Notes: generated by a model not told the origin, from the letters alone. DNA of 64,000 nt from Blautia sp. An81 (GCF_002161285.1 NZ_NFHH01000004.1:185500-249499), one strand, 5' to 3'; positions 23,799-33,770 are shown, counted from the stretch's first letter. Translations and numbers: made by a program.

Positions 23799-25409
23799 TT
23801 AATCCATGTATTTTTTCAAAGTAGCTCTTACGGCACCAGGTCCGGCAATCTCTTCTTTGAACATTTCCTCGATCTTATCGCCGATACCTGCCTGATACAG
23901 GTCGATTCCAAAGATGTTGGCGTTGGAAAGAATAGACTTTAACTGTCCGGTGTAAGTTTCCGGTTTGCCTACCTCAATGCCTTCCAGTACTTTAGACAGT
24001 TCAGGAAGCATTGGGTCAGCGGAAAGCTCGAATTTCTCGCCTTCGTCATTTACGCCCAGGAGATATCTGCACCATCCTGCAATAGCCAGAGGAATTGCAG
24101 TGAGCTTTTTGGCATCGCCGTATTTTTCCACATAGGATTTAATGGTTTCGCCATAGCGGATGCCTACCTTCTGTGAAGTATCTGTTGCGATACGCTGTGG
24201 TGTGTCAGGCATAAATGGATTTGGAATTCTTACGTTGATAACTTCGTCAACGAAATCAGCAGGAGAGAGGATGCCAGGATCTGTAACAACAGGCATGCCT
24301 TCTACGGGACCGATCTCATGAACCAGTTTATTTAACTGAGAATCTTTCATCTCATCAGCAATCAGTGTGTAACCCAGTACACAGCCGTATACAGCCAGTG
24401 CTGTGTGGAGAGGATTCAGGCAGGTGGTAACCTTCATTCTCTCTACTTTATTAACCGTGTCTCTGTCCGTCATATATACGCCGGCTTTTTCGAGAGCAGG
24501 TCTTCCGTTGGGGAACTTGTCCTCGATAACCAGATACTGAGGTCCTTCTGCATTTACAAAAGGAGCGATATAGGTTCTCTTGGAGGTGATAACAGGAGCA
24601 ATGTCTTCCACTCCGGCTTTCTCCAGATCTGCACATACGGAATCTGCAGGTCTTGGTGTGATTTTGTCGATCATGGACCATGGGAAGGAAACCTGTTTCT
24701 CATCAGAAATATAGTCCACGAATCCCTGATCTACAAATCCTTTTGCCAGCCATTCTTTTGCCATGGTGGTGATAGAGTTCTGGAGTTTCTCGCCATTGTG
24801 AGAGCAGTTATCCATGGAAACTACTGCCAGAGGATATTTTCCGGCTTTGTAACGCTCAAAGAGAAGAGCACATACAACTGCCATAGCAGCGCCCGGTTTC
24901 TCCGGACCGTTGTCGATGTCGGCCTGAATAAATGGGAAATAATTTCCGTCAGCGCCTTTTAAAGCATAGCCTTTTTCTGTGATGGTGAAAGAGATCATCT
25001 GAAGACCCGGATCAACAAAGATTTCTTTCAGGCGGTTCCAGTATTCCGGAACATTGGACTGAGCTTTGATGGCCTCTGTAAGAGATCCCAGAACCTTCTT
25101 GTCTGTGGAGCCGTCAGCCTTTAAAGTAACAGCTAATACCAGATTGTCGTAAGGCACGTAGATTTTATCTACTACGTCGAAGTCGAAAGTTTCCACACAG
25201 GTGATACCTTTGTCAGCTGCACCATTGGAAATCAGTGTGTCAGCCAGACCGCCGATGAAGATACGGAAGATATTTCCTGCTCCGAAGTGTACCCATACAG
25301 GAGCTTTCTTTGTGTTTTCAGCTACTTTTGCAACATCATAAGATGGAAGAGCGATACCGGCTGCTTCCCAGTCCTTTGTGTTTTTCAGACCTTCTAAAGT
25401 CAGTTTCAT
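23799..25409 (-). CDS. uxuB: Fructuronate reductase (mannitol dehydrogenase family)
   Basis: It reduces D-fructuronate to D-mannonate in reverse of the catabolic naming, using NAD(H), in hexuronate breakdown. The 536-residue protein is a long-chain mannitol dehydrogenase family member, with a nucleotide-binding start VWVHFGAGNIFRIF, SMDNCSHNGEKL, and the catalytic region KVTTCLNPLHTALAVYG carrying the conserved Lys/Asn/His set. Its position directly after uxuA supports the fructuronate role over mannitol or altronate use. AGAAAGGATCGTG precedes the start. It ends against the strong bidirectional terminator. Confidence 0.88.
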   Translation of the reverse strand: MKLTLEGLKNTKDWEAAGIALPSYDVAKVAENTKKAPVWVHFGAGNIFRIFIGGLADTLISNGAADKGITCVETFDFDVVDKIYVPYDNLVLAVTLKADGSTDKKVLGSLTEAIKAQSNVPEYWNRLKEIFVDPGLQMISFTITEKGYALKGADGNYFPFIQADIDNGPEKPGAAMAVVCALLFERYKAGKYPLAVVSMDNCSHNGEKLQNSITTMAKEWLAKGFVDQGFVDYISDEKQVSFPWSMIDKITPRPADSVCADLEKAGVEDIAPVITSKRTYIAPFVNAEGPQYLVIEDKFPNGRPALEKAGVYMTDRDTVNKVERMKVTTCLNPLHTALAVYGCVLGYTLIADEMKDSQLNKLVHEIGPVEGMPVVTDPGILSPADFVDEVINVRIPNPFMPDTPQRIATDTSQKVGIRYGETIKSYVEKYGDAKKLTAIPLAIAGWCRYLLGVNDEGEKFELSADPMLPELSKVLEGIEVGKPETYTGQLKSILSNANIFGIDLYQAGIGDKIEEMFKEEIAGPGAVRATLKKYMD

Positions 25410-25435
25410 AATCTACACACGATCCTTTCTTTTTA

Positions 25436-26515
25436 TTATTTTGCTTCTTTTGCCTGTTTCTCTACAGATTCCCAAAGTCCGCAGATATAAGCGGCGCCAA
25501 GGGCACGGTCATAAAGTCCATATCCTGGCATTGCCTTTTCGCCCCAGATCATACGTCCGTGGTCAGGACGGATAGGTCCTTCAAATCCTGATTCATACAG
25601 AGCTTTTACTACTGCGTACATATCGAAAGTTCCGTCGGAGCTTAAGTGAGCGCTTTCCTCGAAATCTCTCATGCCGTCGTTGAAACGAAGGTTTCTTACA
25701 TGAGCAAAGTGGATTCTGCCTTTCAGCATTTTAATAGTGGCGATCAGGTCGTTGTTTAAGTTGGTTCCATAGGAGCCCATGCAGAAGGTTACACCGTTGT
25801 GTTTATTTGGAACAGCGTCCATCATTCTTTTCAGTTTTTCCTGAGAAGAAATGATACGGGGCAGTCCGAATACGCTCCAGGAAGGATCGTCTGGATGAAT
25901 AGCCATGTTGATGTCGTATTTGTCACATACCGGCATAATGGCTTTCAGGAAGTATACCAGATTGTCAAAAAGTTTTTCTTCATCAATGTCTTTATACAGA
26001 GCGAAGAGTTCTTTTACTTTCTCCATACGTTCCGGCTCCCAGCCTGGCATTACAGTACCGTTCATGTCATTTTTGATGCTGTCGAACATCTTTTCCGGAT
26101 CCATGCTGTCAATGGTATCCTGGCTGTAAGCGAGAACTGTAGAACCATCGTCTCTCTTACGCTCCAGCTCTGTTCTTGTCCAGTCGAAAACAGGCATGAA
26201 GTTGTAGCATACCATATGAACATCAGCTTTTCCCAGGTTTTCCAGGGTTTCAATGTAAGCTTCGATATCTTTATCACGTTCCGGAGCTCCTGTTTTAATA
26301 GCATCGCTTACGTTTACGCTTTCGATACCTGCAAGATGAAGACCGGCGTCTTCTACTTCTTTCTTCATTGCCATGATCTCGTCCAGAGTCCATACTTCAC
26401 CGGGCATTTTGTCATACAGAGTGGTGATGATTCCCTTTACATAGCAGCTCTGACGAATCTGTTCCAGAGTTACAGTGTCGTGGTCTTTGCCGTACCAGCG
26501 CATTGTCATTTCCAT
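25436..26515 (-). CDS. uxuA: Mannonate dehydratase
   Basis: It dehydrates D-mannonate to 2-keto-3-deoxygluconate, the step after UxuB in glucuronate breakdown. The 359-residue TIM-barrel protein starts MRWYGKDHDTVTLEQIRQ, then has GLHLAGIESVNVSDAIK, CYNFMPVFDWTRTEL, MAIHPDDPSW, FCMGSYGTN and HFAHVRNL, including the metal-binding Cys/His/Asp positions of the family. The start may be ATG 26515 or 26509. It is first in a two-gene operon with uxuB and divergent from an AraC-type regulator, which probably senses a hexuronate intermediate. kdgK/kdgA and uxaC are not in view. Confidence 0.93.
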   Translation of the reverse strand: MEMTMRWYGKDHDTVTLEQIRQSCYVKGIITTLYDKMPGEVWTLDEIMAMKKEVEDAGLHLAGIESVNVSDAIKTGAPERDKDIEAYIETLENLGKADVHMVCYNFMPVFDWTRTELERKRDDGSTVLAYSQDTIDSMDPEKMFDSIKNDMNGTVMPGWEPERMEKVKELFALYKDIDEEKLFDNLVYFLKAIMPVCDKYDINMAIHPDDPSWSVFGLPRIISSQEKLKRMMDAVPNKHNGVTFCMGSYGTNLNNDLIATIKMLKGRIHFAHVRNLRFNDGMRDFEESAHLSSDGTFDMYAVVKALYESGFEGPIRPDHGRMIWGEKAMPGYGLYDRALGAAYICGLWESVEKQAKEAK

Positions 26516-26546
26516 AATAAATACCTCACTTTCGATTTATGATTTT

Positions 26547-26576
26547 ATTATAATGGACGAGGGAAAAAAAAGCCAA
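26547..26576 (-). promoter_or_regulatory. Possible uxuA-uxuB promoter
   Basis: On the minus strand TTGGCT, an 18-bp spacer with a T run, and TATAAT, ending about 30 bases before the uxuA start. Confidence 0.5.
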
Positions 26577-26597
26577 TTGATAAGTTTGTTGTATACA

Positions 26598-26626
26598 TTG
26601 CAAAACTTGCGGTTTTGTACTAAAAT
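26598..26626 (+). promoter_or_regulatory. Promoter of the AraC-type regulator, with an inverted repeat
   Basis: TTGCAA (26598-26603), 17-bp spacer, TAAAAT (26621-26626). CAAAAC (26601-26606) and GTTTTG (26612-26617) form an inverted repeat within the spacer that could be an operator. Confidence 0.55.
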
Positions 26627-26670
26627 AGATACAGAAATCTATATAAATTCATAGGGAGAAAAAGAAAATT

Positions 26671-27576
26671 ATGAAAAAAAACCTGAAAACTCAGTTTTTG
26701 ACTCGACAGTATATGCTTTCAAGGGATTATGAACTATACTATTACAGTGACAGCCACATGGCAAACGTAGACAGTCATGCCCATGATTACTATGAATTTT
26801 ATTTTTTTCTGGAGGGAACTGTTTCCTACCTTATTGAAGAACAGCTTTACAGTCTAAAGGCAGGGGATGTAGTGGTAATCCCTCCGGGTATTTATCATAA
26901 AGCAGTTATTCATGACTCAGAGAAGCCCTACAGCCGTTTTGTCTTTTGGATCAGTATGGACTATTATGAGAGAATCCGTCAGATGTCCGAAGAATATTTC
27001 TATATTATCCGTCTTGCCAGGGAGAAACCGCAATATGTTTTTCATAATGATGCAGTGGACTTCAGCAGTATCCAGTCCAGAATCTTTCATTTGATTGAGG
27101 AGATACACTGGGACAGGTTTGGAAAAGAAGAAAAAATTTTTATCGGTATCTGCGATCTTTTTCTCCACCTCAGCCGAATGGCCTATGAGAGAACGCATCC
27201 AAGAAGGCTGAAGGAGGATCAGAACTTGTATGAAAATATCATCCAGTATATAGATACCCAGTTGGACCAGGATTTATCCCTGGAGTATCTGGCTGGAAAA
27301 TTTTATGCCAGCAAGTATCATATTGCCCATATTTTCAAGGAAAATACAGGAATATCCATACATCAGTATATTATGAAAAAGAGACTGGCTGCCTGTCAGG
27401 ACGCCATACTCAGTAACATCAGTATAACCAAGGCTTATCTTATGTTTGGCTTTAAAGATTATTCCAGTTTTTACCGGGCATTTAAAAAGGAATATGGGAT
27501 TTCTCCAAAAGAATACCGGGATATGAAGATACAGCTTCAGCAGCGAAGTCCCCAGAAAAAGGAAAACGTTCCCTGA
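26671..27576 (+). CDS. AraC family transcriptional regulator (cupin + HTH)
   Basis: A 301-residue regulator. The N-terminal half is a cupin-like sensor domain: HMANVDSHAHDYYEFYFFLEG with its His/Glu pocket, and AGDVVVIPPGIYHKAV. The C-terminal ~100 residues hold two helix-turn-helix motifs: LSLEYLAGKFYASKYHIAHIFKENTG, and SITKAYLMFGFKDYSSFYRAFKKEYGISPKEYR, the AraC signature. It is transcribed away from uxuA-uxuB and ends at its own terminator. The divergent layout suggests it controls the mannonate/fructuronate genes, probably as an activator, but the ligand is not known. The start follows AGGGAGAAAAAGAAAATT. Confidence 0.88.
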   Translation: MKKNLKTQFLTRQYMLSRDYELYYYSDSHMANVDSHAHDYYEFYFFLEGTVSYLIEEQLYSLKAGDVVVIPPGIYHKAVIHDSEKPYSRFVFWISMDYYERIRQMSEEYFYIIRLAREKPQYVFHNDAVDFSSIQSRIFHLIEEIHWDRFGKEEKIFIGICDLFLHLSRMAYERTHPRRLKEDQNLYENIIQYIDTQLDQDLSLEYLAGKFYASKYHIAHIFKENTGISIHQYIMKKRLAACQDAILSNISITKAYLMFGFKDYSSFYRAFKKEYGISPKEYRDMKIQLQQRSPQKKENVP

Positions 27577-27603
27577 AAGCCTGTTAGAATTTTCTAGAAA
27601 AAA

Positions 27604-27650
27604 GAGAACCGCTGTGTTTGTGGAATTTCCTCAATGCAGCGGTTCTTTTA
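27604..27650. terminator. Terminator between the AraC gene and the ABC-F gene
   Basis: AGAACCGCTG (27604-27613) pairs with CAGCGGTTCT (27637-27646), with T tracts in both directions, between convergent genes. Confidence 0.88.
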
Positions 27651-27669
27651 GGACAGGTCAATAAATAAT

Positions 27670-29301
27670 TTAGTTATCTTCCTGGGTCATGGTGTATACA
27701 GTACGTTTCCTTGCCATTTCATCATTGGCCAGGTATTCATCATAAGTGGTGATCTTGTCGATCATAGTGCCGGTTGGCAGGATCTCCATGATACGGTTGG
27801 CAGTAGTCTGGACAATCTGGTGGTCATGAGAAGCGAAAAGGATCACGCCGGGGAATTTGATCATACCGTTGTTCAGCGCTGTGATAGACTCCATATCCAG
27901 GTGGTTGGTAGGTTCATCAAAAATCAGCACATTAGCACCGGAGATCATCATCTTAGAGAGAAGACATCTTACCTTTTCTCCTCCTGAAAGTACCCGTACT
28001 TTTTTCACACCGTCTTCTCCAGGGAAAAGCATACGTCCCAGGAATCCACGGACATAGGTGGCGTCTTTAATCTCAGAATAGCCTGTAAGCCAGTCTGCAA
28101 TAGTCAGATCATTGTCAAATTCCTTGGTGCTATCCTTGGGGAAGTAAGACTGGGATGTGGTAACGCCCCATTTGTAAGTTCCTTCGTCTGGTTCCATTTC
28201 TCCCATGAGGATCTGGAAGAGTACAGTTTTGGCTCTTTCATTGCCGCCTACAAAAGCTACTTTGTCTTCTCTTCCGAGAGTAAAGGAGATATTGTCCAGA
28301 ATCTTAACGCCGTCAATGGTTTTGGAAAGTCCCTCTACCATCAGTACCTCATTTCCGATTTCACGATTAGGGCGGAAATCGATGTAAGGATATTTTCTGC
28401 TGGAAGGACGGATCTCGTCTAACTGGATCTTTTCCAGAGCGCGTTTTCTGGAAGTAGCCTGCTTGGACTTGGAAGCATTTGCAGAGAACCGGGAGATAAA
28501 TTCCTGGAGTTCTTTGATCTTTTCCTCTTTTTTGCGGTTGGCTTCCTTCATCTGTTTGATCAGAAGCTGGCTGGACTCATACCAGAAATCATAGTTTCCG
28601 GCATAGAGCTGGATTTTTCCATAGTCAATATCTGCGATATGGGTACATACCTTATTCAGGAAATAACGGTCATGGGATACCACGATCACGGTGTTATCAA
28701 AATTGATGAGGAATTCTTCCAGCCATTCAATGGCGTCCAGATCCAGGTGGTTGGTAGGCTCGTCCAAAAGCAGGATATCCGGATTTCCGAAAAGGGCCTG
28801 GGCAAGGAGTACTTTGACCTTCTGGCTTCCGTTTAAATCTGCCATCTGGGAATAGTGAAGATCTGTTTCGATGCCCAGCCCGTTTAGAAGCATAGCTGCA
28901 TCAGATTCTGCCTCCCAGCCGTTCATCTCAGCAAATTCACCTTCCAGTTCGCTGGCACGGATACCATCTTCATCGGTAAAGTCTTCTTTGGCGTAGATGG
29001 CCTCTTTTTCTTTCATGATATCATAGAGGCGCTGATTTCCCATGATCACGGTATCCAGTACCGGATAAGCGTCATATTTAAAATGGTTCTGCTGCAGGAA
29101 TGAGAGACGCTGACCAGGAGTGATGGAGATATCTCCTTTGGTGGTCTCTAGCTGCCCGGAGAGGATTTTCAGGAAAGTAGACTTTCCTGCTCCGTTAGCT
29201 CCAATCAGGCCGTAGCAGTTTCCTTCTGTAAATTTAATATTGACATCCTCAAACAGTGCTTTCTTACCAATACGTAATGTAACATTATTTGCTGCAATCA
29301 T
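27670..29301 (-). CDS. ABC-F family ATPase (YbiT/YkpA-like)
   Basis: A soluble protein with two ABC domains and no membrane part; ABC-F members act on the ribosome. About 543 residues from ATG 29301, where family homology begins (MIAANNVTLRIG); a GTG at 29319 could add six. First domain: Walker A GANGAGKST, signature LNGSQKVKVLLAQAL, Walker B with DEPTNHLDLDAIEWLE. The linker (residues ~245-310) is Lys/Glu rich, as expected for the P-site tRNA interaction motif. Second domain: a degenerate Walker A, GGNERAKTVLFQ, signature LSGGEKVRCLLSKMM, DEPTNHLDMESITALN. There is no long antibiotic-resistance extension, so a housekeeping translation role is more likely than drug protection. Confidence 0.9.
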   Translation of the reverse strand: MIAANNVTLRIGKKALFEDVNIKFTEGNCYGLIGANGAGKSTFLKILSGQLETTKGDISITPGQRLSFLQQNHFKYDAYPVLDTVIMGNQRLYDIMKEKEAIYAKEDFTDEDGIRASELEGEFAEMNGWEAESDAAMLLNGLGIETDLHYSQMADLNGSQKVKVLLAQALFGNPDILLLDEPTNHLDLDAIEWLEEFLINFDNTVIVVSHDRYFLNKVCTHIADIDYGKIQLYAGNYDFWYESSQLLIKQMKEANRKKEEKIKELQEFISRFSANASKSKQATSRKRALEKIQLDEIRPSSRKYPYIDFRPNREIGNEVLMVEGLSKTIDGVKILDNISFTLGREDKVAFVGGNERAKTVLFQILMGEMEPDEGTYKWGVTTSQSYFPKDSTKEFDNDLTIADWLTGYSEIKDATYVRGFLGRMLFPGEDGVKKVRVLSGGEKVRCLLSKMMISGANVLIFDEPTNHLDMESITALNNGMIKFPGVILFASHDHQIVQTTANRIMEILPTGTMIDKITTYDEYLANDEMARKRTVYTMTQEDN

Positions 29302-29517
29302 TTCTTTAATTTCCCTCACTTTTCTCTTGTTAAAGAATTGTTAGTGCGTAATCTCTTCTATTTTACCGTAAAAACGGGATTTTGCAAGCCTTTCTTGCAG
29401 AAACTTAGAACAAAAATATCTTGATAATTACGGTACAGATTGGTATAATATTTTACAAAAGTCCCGGATGCCAGTTCGGGAAGTCTTGAATGAAAACCAC
29501 AGGGAAGGAAAGTATTC

Positions 29518-29916
29518 ATGTTAATTACAAGAGAGTGCGACTATGCAGTGCGGATCGTCCGGGCTCTGGCAGGTGGAGAAAAGCTCTGTGTGAACCAGAT
29601 CTGTGAAAAGGAAGATCTGACACCGGCATTTGTCTATAAAATATTGAAAAAACTGGAGAAAAAAGATATTGTGAAAAGTTTCAGGGGCAGCAATGGAGGA
29701 TATGCCCTGAAAAAGTCTCTGGAAGAACTTACGCTTCTGGACGTATATCTGGCTGTGGAGCCGGATTTTTATATGATCGAGTGCATGAACCCGGATAAGG
29801 CCTGCGTTCATAATCAGTCAGACTGCGGCTGCAAAGTACACAGCGAATTATGCAGGATACAAAACACATTGGTGAATGAACTGCGGGCTCATACCATAGC
29901 AGAAATAATGGAATAG
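29518..29916 (+). CDS. Rrf2 family transcriptional regulator with cysteine cluster
   Basis: A 132-residue regulator with an N-terminal winged helix (MLITRECDYAVRIVRALA, then LTPAFVYKILKKLEKKDIVKSFRGSNGGYAL) typical of Rrf2. The C-terminal half has six cysteines: IECMNPDKAC, SDCGCKVHSELC. In IscR/NsrR-type proteins three such cysteines hold an Fe-S cluster that senses iron, redox or nitric oxide. It lies 228 bases before pyruvate:ferredoxin oxidoreductase, an Fe-S enzyme, and is separated from it by a terminator. It may regulate that gene, but this is inference. GGGAAGGAAAG is the ribosome binding site. Confidence 0.88.
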   Translation: MLITRECDYAVRIVRALAGGEKLCVNQICEKEDLTPAFVYKILKKLEKKDIVKSFRGSNGGYALKKSLEELTLLDVYLAVEPDFYMIECMNPDKACVHNQSDCGCKVHSELCRIQNTLVNELRAHTIAEIME

Positions 29917-29963
29917 ATATAGGATGACAATAGATAACGCCTTTTTTATTATAGAAATACCGG

Positions 29964-30016
29964 TACCGGCACCTCGGCAAAATGTCCATAGCCCAGGTGC
30001 CGGTATTTGTTTTTTT
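29964..30016 (+). terminator. Intrinsic terminator after the Rrf2 gene
   Basis: TACCGGCACCT (29964-29974) pairs with AGGTGCCGGTA (29995-30005), followed by TTTGTTTTTTT. Confidence 0.88.
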
Positions 30017-30049
30017 GTAAAAACATTGGATTTTCTCTGATTTTATAAA

Positions 30050-30078
30050 TAGACATGCCTGTTAAATCGTGCTATAAT
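30050..30078 (+). promoter_or_regulatory. Promoter of pyruvate:ferredoxin oxidoreductase
   Basis: TAGACA (30050-30055), 17-bp spacer, TATAAT (30073-30078) with an extended TGC. It lies 65 bases before the start. Confidence 0.65.
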
Positions 30079-30143
30079 TCTCATAGACTTCAGGTTAGAA
30101 GTGGAATATTGTTCAAAACAATTTTCAAGGAGGAAAAAATCAA

Positions 30144-33100
30144 ATGGCTAGAAAGATGAAAACCATGGATGGTAATCATGCAGCAGCTCATGCTTCCTAC
30201 GCATATTCAGATGTTGCAGCTATCTATCCAATTACCCCGTCATCTGTAATGGCTGAAGCCACAGACGAATGGGCAACACAGGGAAGAAAGAACATTTTCG
30301 GACAGGAAGTTCAGGTTACTGAAATGCAGTCTGAAGCCGGTGCAGCCGGTGCAGTTCACGGTTCTCTGGCAGCTGGTGCCCTGACTACAACATATACTGC
30401 ATCTCAGGGCCTTCTGCTGATGATCCCAAATCTTTACAAAATCGCCGGTGAGCAGCTTCCGGGCGTATTTAACGTATCCGCTCGTGCTCTGGCAAGCCAT
30501 GCATTATCTATCTTCGGTGATCACTCCGATGTTTATGCATGTCGTCAGACAGGCTGCGCTATGCTGTGTGAATCTTCCGTACAGGAAGTTATGGACCTGA
30601 CACCAGTTGCACACTGTGCAGCTATCAAAGGAAAAGTTCCATTCATTAACTTCTTCGACGGATTCCGTACATCTCACGAGATCCAGAAGATCGAGACATG
30701 GGATTATGAAGACTTAAAGGATTTAGTAGATATGGATGCTGTTGATGCATTCCGTAAACATGCATTAAATCCAAATCATCCATGCCAGAGAGGTTCTGCT
30801 CAGAACCCTGATATCTTCTTCCAGGCAAGAGAAGCATGTAATCCATACTACGATGCTCTGCCGGCAATCGTACAGGAATACATGGACAAAGTAAATGCTA
30901 AGATCGGAACAAACTACAAACTGTTCAACTACTACGGAGCAGAAGACGCAGAGCATGTGATCATCGCTATGGGTTCTGCATGTGAGACAATCGAGGAAAC
31001 CATCGATTACTTAATGGCTCAGGGCAAAAAGGTTGGTCTTGTTACTGTTCGCCTGTACAGACCATTCAGCGCTGAAGCACTGGTAAATGCGATTCCTGAT
31101 TCTGTAAAACAGATTTCCGTATTAGACAGAACAAAAGAGCCAGGTTCTCTTGGCGAGCCTCTGTACTTAGACGTTGTAGCAGCTCTGAAGGGAACAAAAT
31201 TCAATGATGTACCTGTATTCACAGGCCGTTACGGATTAGGTTCCAAAGATACAACACCTGCTCAGATCGTTGCTGTATACGAAAACACAACAAAACAGAA
31301 ATTCACAATCGGTATCGTAGATGACGTTACAAACTTATCTCTGGAAGTTGGCGCTCCTCTGGTTACTACACCGGAAGGAACCATCAACTGCAAGTTCTGG
31401 GGATTAGGAGCTGACGGTACTGTTGGAGCAAACAAGAACTCCATCAAGATCATCGGTGACAACACAGATATGTACGCTCAGGCATATTTTGATTACGACT
31501 CTAAGAAATCCGGCGGTGTTACAATGTCTCACCTGCGTTTCGGTAAGAGCCCGATCAAATCCACATACCTGATCAAACAGGCAAACTTTGTAGCATGCCA
31601 CAATCCTTCCTATATCAACAAATACAACATGGTACAGGAACTGGTTGACGGCGGTACATTCCTGCTGAACTGCCCATGGGATATGGAAGGCCTTGAAAAA
31701 CATCTGCCAGGACAGGTGAAATCCTTCATCGCTAACCACAACATCAAGTTCTATGTGATCGACGGTATCAAGATCGGTAAAGAGATCGGACTTGGCGGAC
31801 GTATCAATACAGTTCTTCAGTCTGCATTCTTTAAACTGGCTAACATCATTCCGGAAGAGCATGCTATTGAATTAATGAAAGCTGCTGCAAAAGCAACATA
31901 CGGAAGAAAAGGTGACGCTATCGTTCAGATGAACTATGACGCTATCGATGCAGGTGCAAAACAGGTTGTTGAAGTACAGGTTCCGGAAAGCTGGAAGAGC
32001 TGTGCAGATGAAGGTCTTGTAATGGCACATGCTGAAAGCGGACGTGAGGACGTTGTTGAATTCGTTAATACAATTCAGGCAAAAGTAAATGCTCAGGAAG
32101 GAAACTCTCTGCCAGTATCTGCTTTCAAAGATTATGTAGACGGTACAACTCCATCCGGATCTTCTGCATATGAAAAACGTGGTATCGCTGTGGATATCCC
32201 TGTATGGAATCCAGACAACTGTATCCAGTGTAACCGCTGTGCATATGTCTGCCCACATGCAGTTATCCGTCCGGTAGCCCTGACAGAAGAAGAAGCTGCT
32301 GCAGCTCCAGAAGGAATGCAGACACTGCCTCTGACAGGTATGAAAGAATACAAATTCACTATGACTGTATCTGCTTACGACTGTACAGGATGCGGTTCCT
32401 GTGCAAATGTCTGCCCAGGTAAGAAAGGTGCAAAAGCCCTTACTATGGAAAACATGGAAGCAAATGCAGGGGTACAGAAATACTTTGACTACGGCGTAAC
32501 ATTACCTGAAAAAGAAGATGTTATCGCTAAATTCAAAGAGAATACAGTAAAAGGTTCTCAGTTCAAACAGCCTCTCCTTGAGTTCTCAGGAGCTTGTGCA
32601 GGATGTGGTGAGACACCTTACGCAAAACTGATCACACAGCTGTTCGGTGACAGAATGTACATCGCAAATGCTACAGGATGCTCCTCTATCTGGGGTAACT
32701 CTTCACCATCCACACCATACACAGTAAATGCGAAAGGACAGGGTCCTGCATGGTCCAACTCTCTGTTCGAAGATAATGCTGAGTTTGGTTATGGTATGCT
32801 GCTGGCTCAGAAAGCAATCCGTGGCGGATTAAAGGAAAAAGTTGAGTCTGTAATGGCTAATGAAAATGCTTCTGAAGAAGTAAAAGCTGCATGCAAAGAG
32901 TGGCTGGATACATTCAACAGCGGAATCACTAACGGAGCTGCTACAGATAAATTAGTAGCTGCACTGGAAGGTGTTGACTGTGACGTATGCAAAGACATTG
33001 TTAAGAACAAAGACTTCCTGGCTAAGAAATCTCAGTGGGTATTCGGCGGTGACGGCTGGGCATACGACATCGGCTTCGGCGGTGTTGACCATGTACTGGC

Positions 33101-33683
33101 TTCCGGACAGGATATCAACGTAATGGTATTCGATACAGAAGTTTACTCCAACACAGGTGGACAGTCTTCTAAATCTACACCTACAGGTGCTGTTGCACAG
33201 TTCGCTGCAGGCGGTAAAGAGGTTAAGAAGAAAGATATGGCTTCTATCGCTATGAGCTATGGTTATGTATACGTAGCACAGATTGCTATGGGTGCTGACT
33301 TCAACCAGACTGTTAAAGCAATTGCAGAAGCAGAAGCATATCCGGGACCATCTCTGATCATCGCTTATGCTCCATGTATCAACCATGGTATCAAGAAAGG
33401 TATGAGCAAAGCTCAGACTGAGGAAGAACTGGCAGTTAAGTGCGGATACTGGCACAACTTCCGCTTCAATCCTGCTGCTGAGAATAAGTTCACACTGGAT
33501 TCCAAAGCTCCAACAGCTGATGATTACCAGGCATTCCTTGACGGAGAGGTTCGTTACAATTCTCTGAAACGCTCCAATCCTGAAAAGGCAGCAAGACTCT
33601 TTGCTAAGAACGAGGAAGAAGCAAAAGAGAGATATGCATATCTCCAGAAGCTGGTTACTCTGTACAGCAAAACAGAAGAGTAA
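30144..33683 (+). CDS. nifJ: Pyruvate:ferredoxin (flavodoxin) oxidoreductase
   Basis: It oxidises pyruvate to acetyl-CoA and CO2 and passes electrons to ferredoxin, the central step of clostridial fermentation. The 1179 residues are the fused homodimer type. Order: the N-terminal catalytic domain (AAIYPITPSSVMAE; TYTASQGLLLMIPNLYKIAGE), a CoA-binding domain, a gamma domain (GLGADGTVGANKNSIKIIG), then two 4Fe-4S motifs (CIQCNRCAYVCPH; CTGCGSCANVCPG), and the TPP domain (CAGCGETPY; GDGWAYDIGFGG; TEVYSNTGGQSSKSTP). Codon use is strongly biased (GCT/GTT/AAA, few rare codons), as in highly expressed genes. CAAGGAGGAAAAAATCAA is the ribosome binding site. It is monocistronic with its own terminator. 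Confidence 0.97.
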   Translation: MARKMKTMDGNHAAAHASYAYSDVAAIYPITPSSVMAEATDEWATQGRKNIFGQEVQVTEMQSEAGAAGAVHGSLAAGALTTTYTASQGLLLMIPNLYKIAGEQLPGVFNVSARALASHALSIFGDHSDVYACRQTGCAMLCESSVQEVMDLTPVAHCAAIKGKVPFINFFDGFRTSHEIQKIETWDYEDLKDLVDMDAVDAFRKHALNPNHPCQRGSAQNPDIFFQAREACNPYYDALPAIVQEYMDKVNAKIGTNYKLFNYYGAEDAEHVIIAMGSACETIEETIDYLMAQGKKVGLVTVRLYRPFSAEALVNAIPDSVKQISVLDRTKEPGSLGEPLYLDVVAALKGTKFNDVPVFTGRYGLGSKDTTPAQIVAVYENTTKQKFTIGIVDDVTNLSLEVGAPLVTTPEGTINCKFWGLGADGTVGANKNSIKIIGDNTDMYAQAYFDYDSKKSGGVTMSHLRFGKSPIKSTYLIKQANFVACHNPSYINKYNMVQELVDGGTFLLNCPWDMEGLEKHLPGQVKSFIANHNIKFYVIDGIKIGKEIGLGGRINTVLQSAFFKLANIIPEEHAIELMKAAAKATYGRKGDAIVQMNYDAIDAGAKQVVEVQVPESWKSCADEGLVMAHAESGREDVVEFVNTIQAKVNAQEGNSLPVSAFKDYVDGTTPSGSSAYEKRGIAVDIPVWNPDNCIQCNRCAYVCPHAVIRPVALTEEEAAAAPEGMQTLPLTGMKEYKFTMTVSAYDCTGCGSCANVCPGKKGAKALTMENMEANAGVQKYFDYGVTLPEKEDVIAKFKENTVKGSQFKQPLLEFSGACAGCGETPYAKLITQLFGDRMYIANATGCSSIWGNSSPSTPYTVNAKGQGPAWSNSLFEDNAEFGYGMLLAQKAIRGGLKEKVESVMANENASEEVKAACKEWLDTFNSGITNGAATDKLVAALEGVDCDVCKDIVKNKDFLAKKSQWVFGGDGWAYDIGFGGVDHVLASGQDINVMVFDTEVYSNTGGQSSKSTPTGAVAQFAAGGKEVKKKDMASIAMSYGYVYVAQIAMGADFNQTVKAIAEAEAYPGPSLIIAYAPCINHGIKKGMSKAQTEEELAVKCGYWHNFRFNPAAENKFTLDSKAPTADDYQAFLDGEVRYNSLKRSNPEKAARLFAKNEEEAKERYAYLQKLVTLYSKTEE

Positions 33684-33728
33684 GCTTTATCATAGAATAA
33701 TAGAATTATAAATGTGTCCAAACAGAAG

Positions 33729-33770
33729 AGAAGGCGTCTGTACCGGTTTTCCGGGACAGACGCCTTCTTT
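33729..33770 (+). terminator. Intrinsic terminator after nifJ
   Basis: GAAGGCGTCTGT pairs with ACAGACGCCTTC around a 14-base loop, followed by TTTG. It lies 46 bases past the stop. Confidence 0.85.

Noticed and set aside
31404..31862. Minus-strand open frames inside nifJ and ppdK
   Set aside because: Strong codon bias of these highly expressed genes leaves antisense frames open; none has a start signal or known domain.
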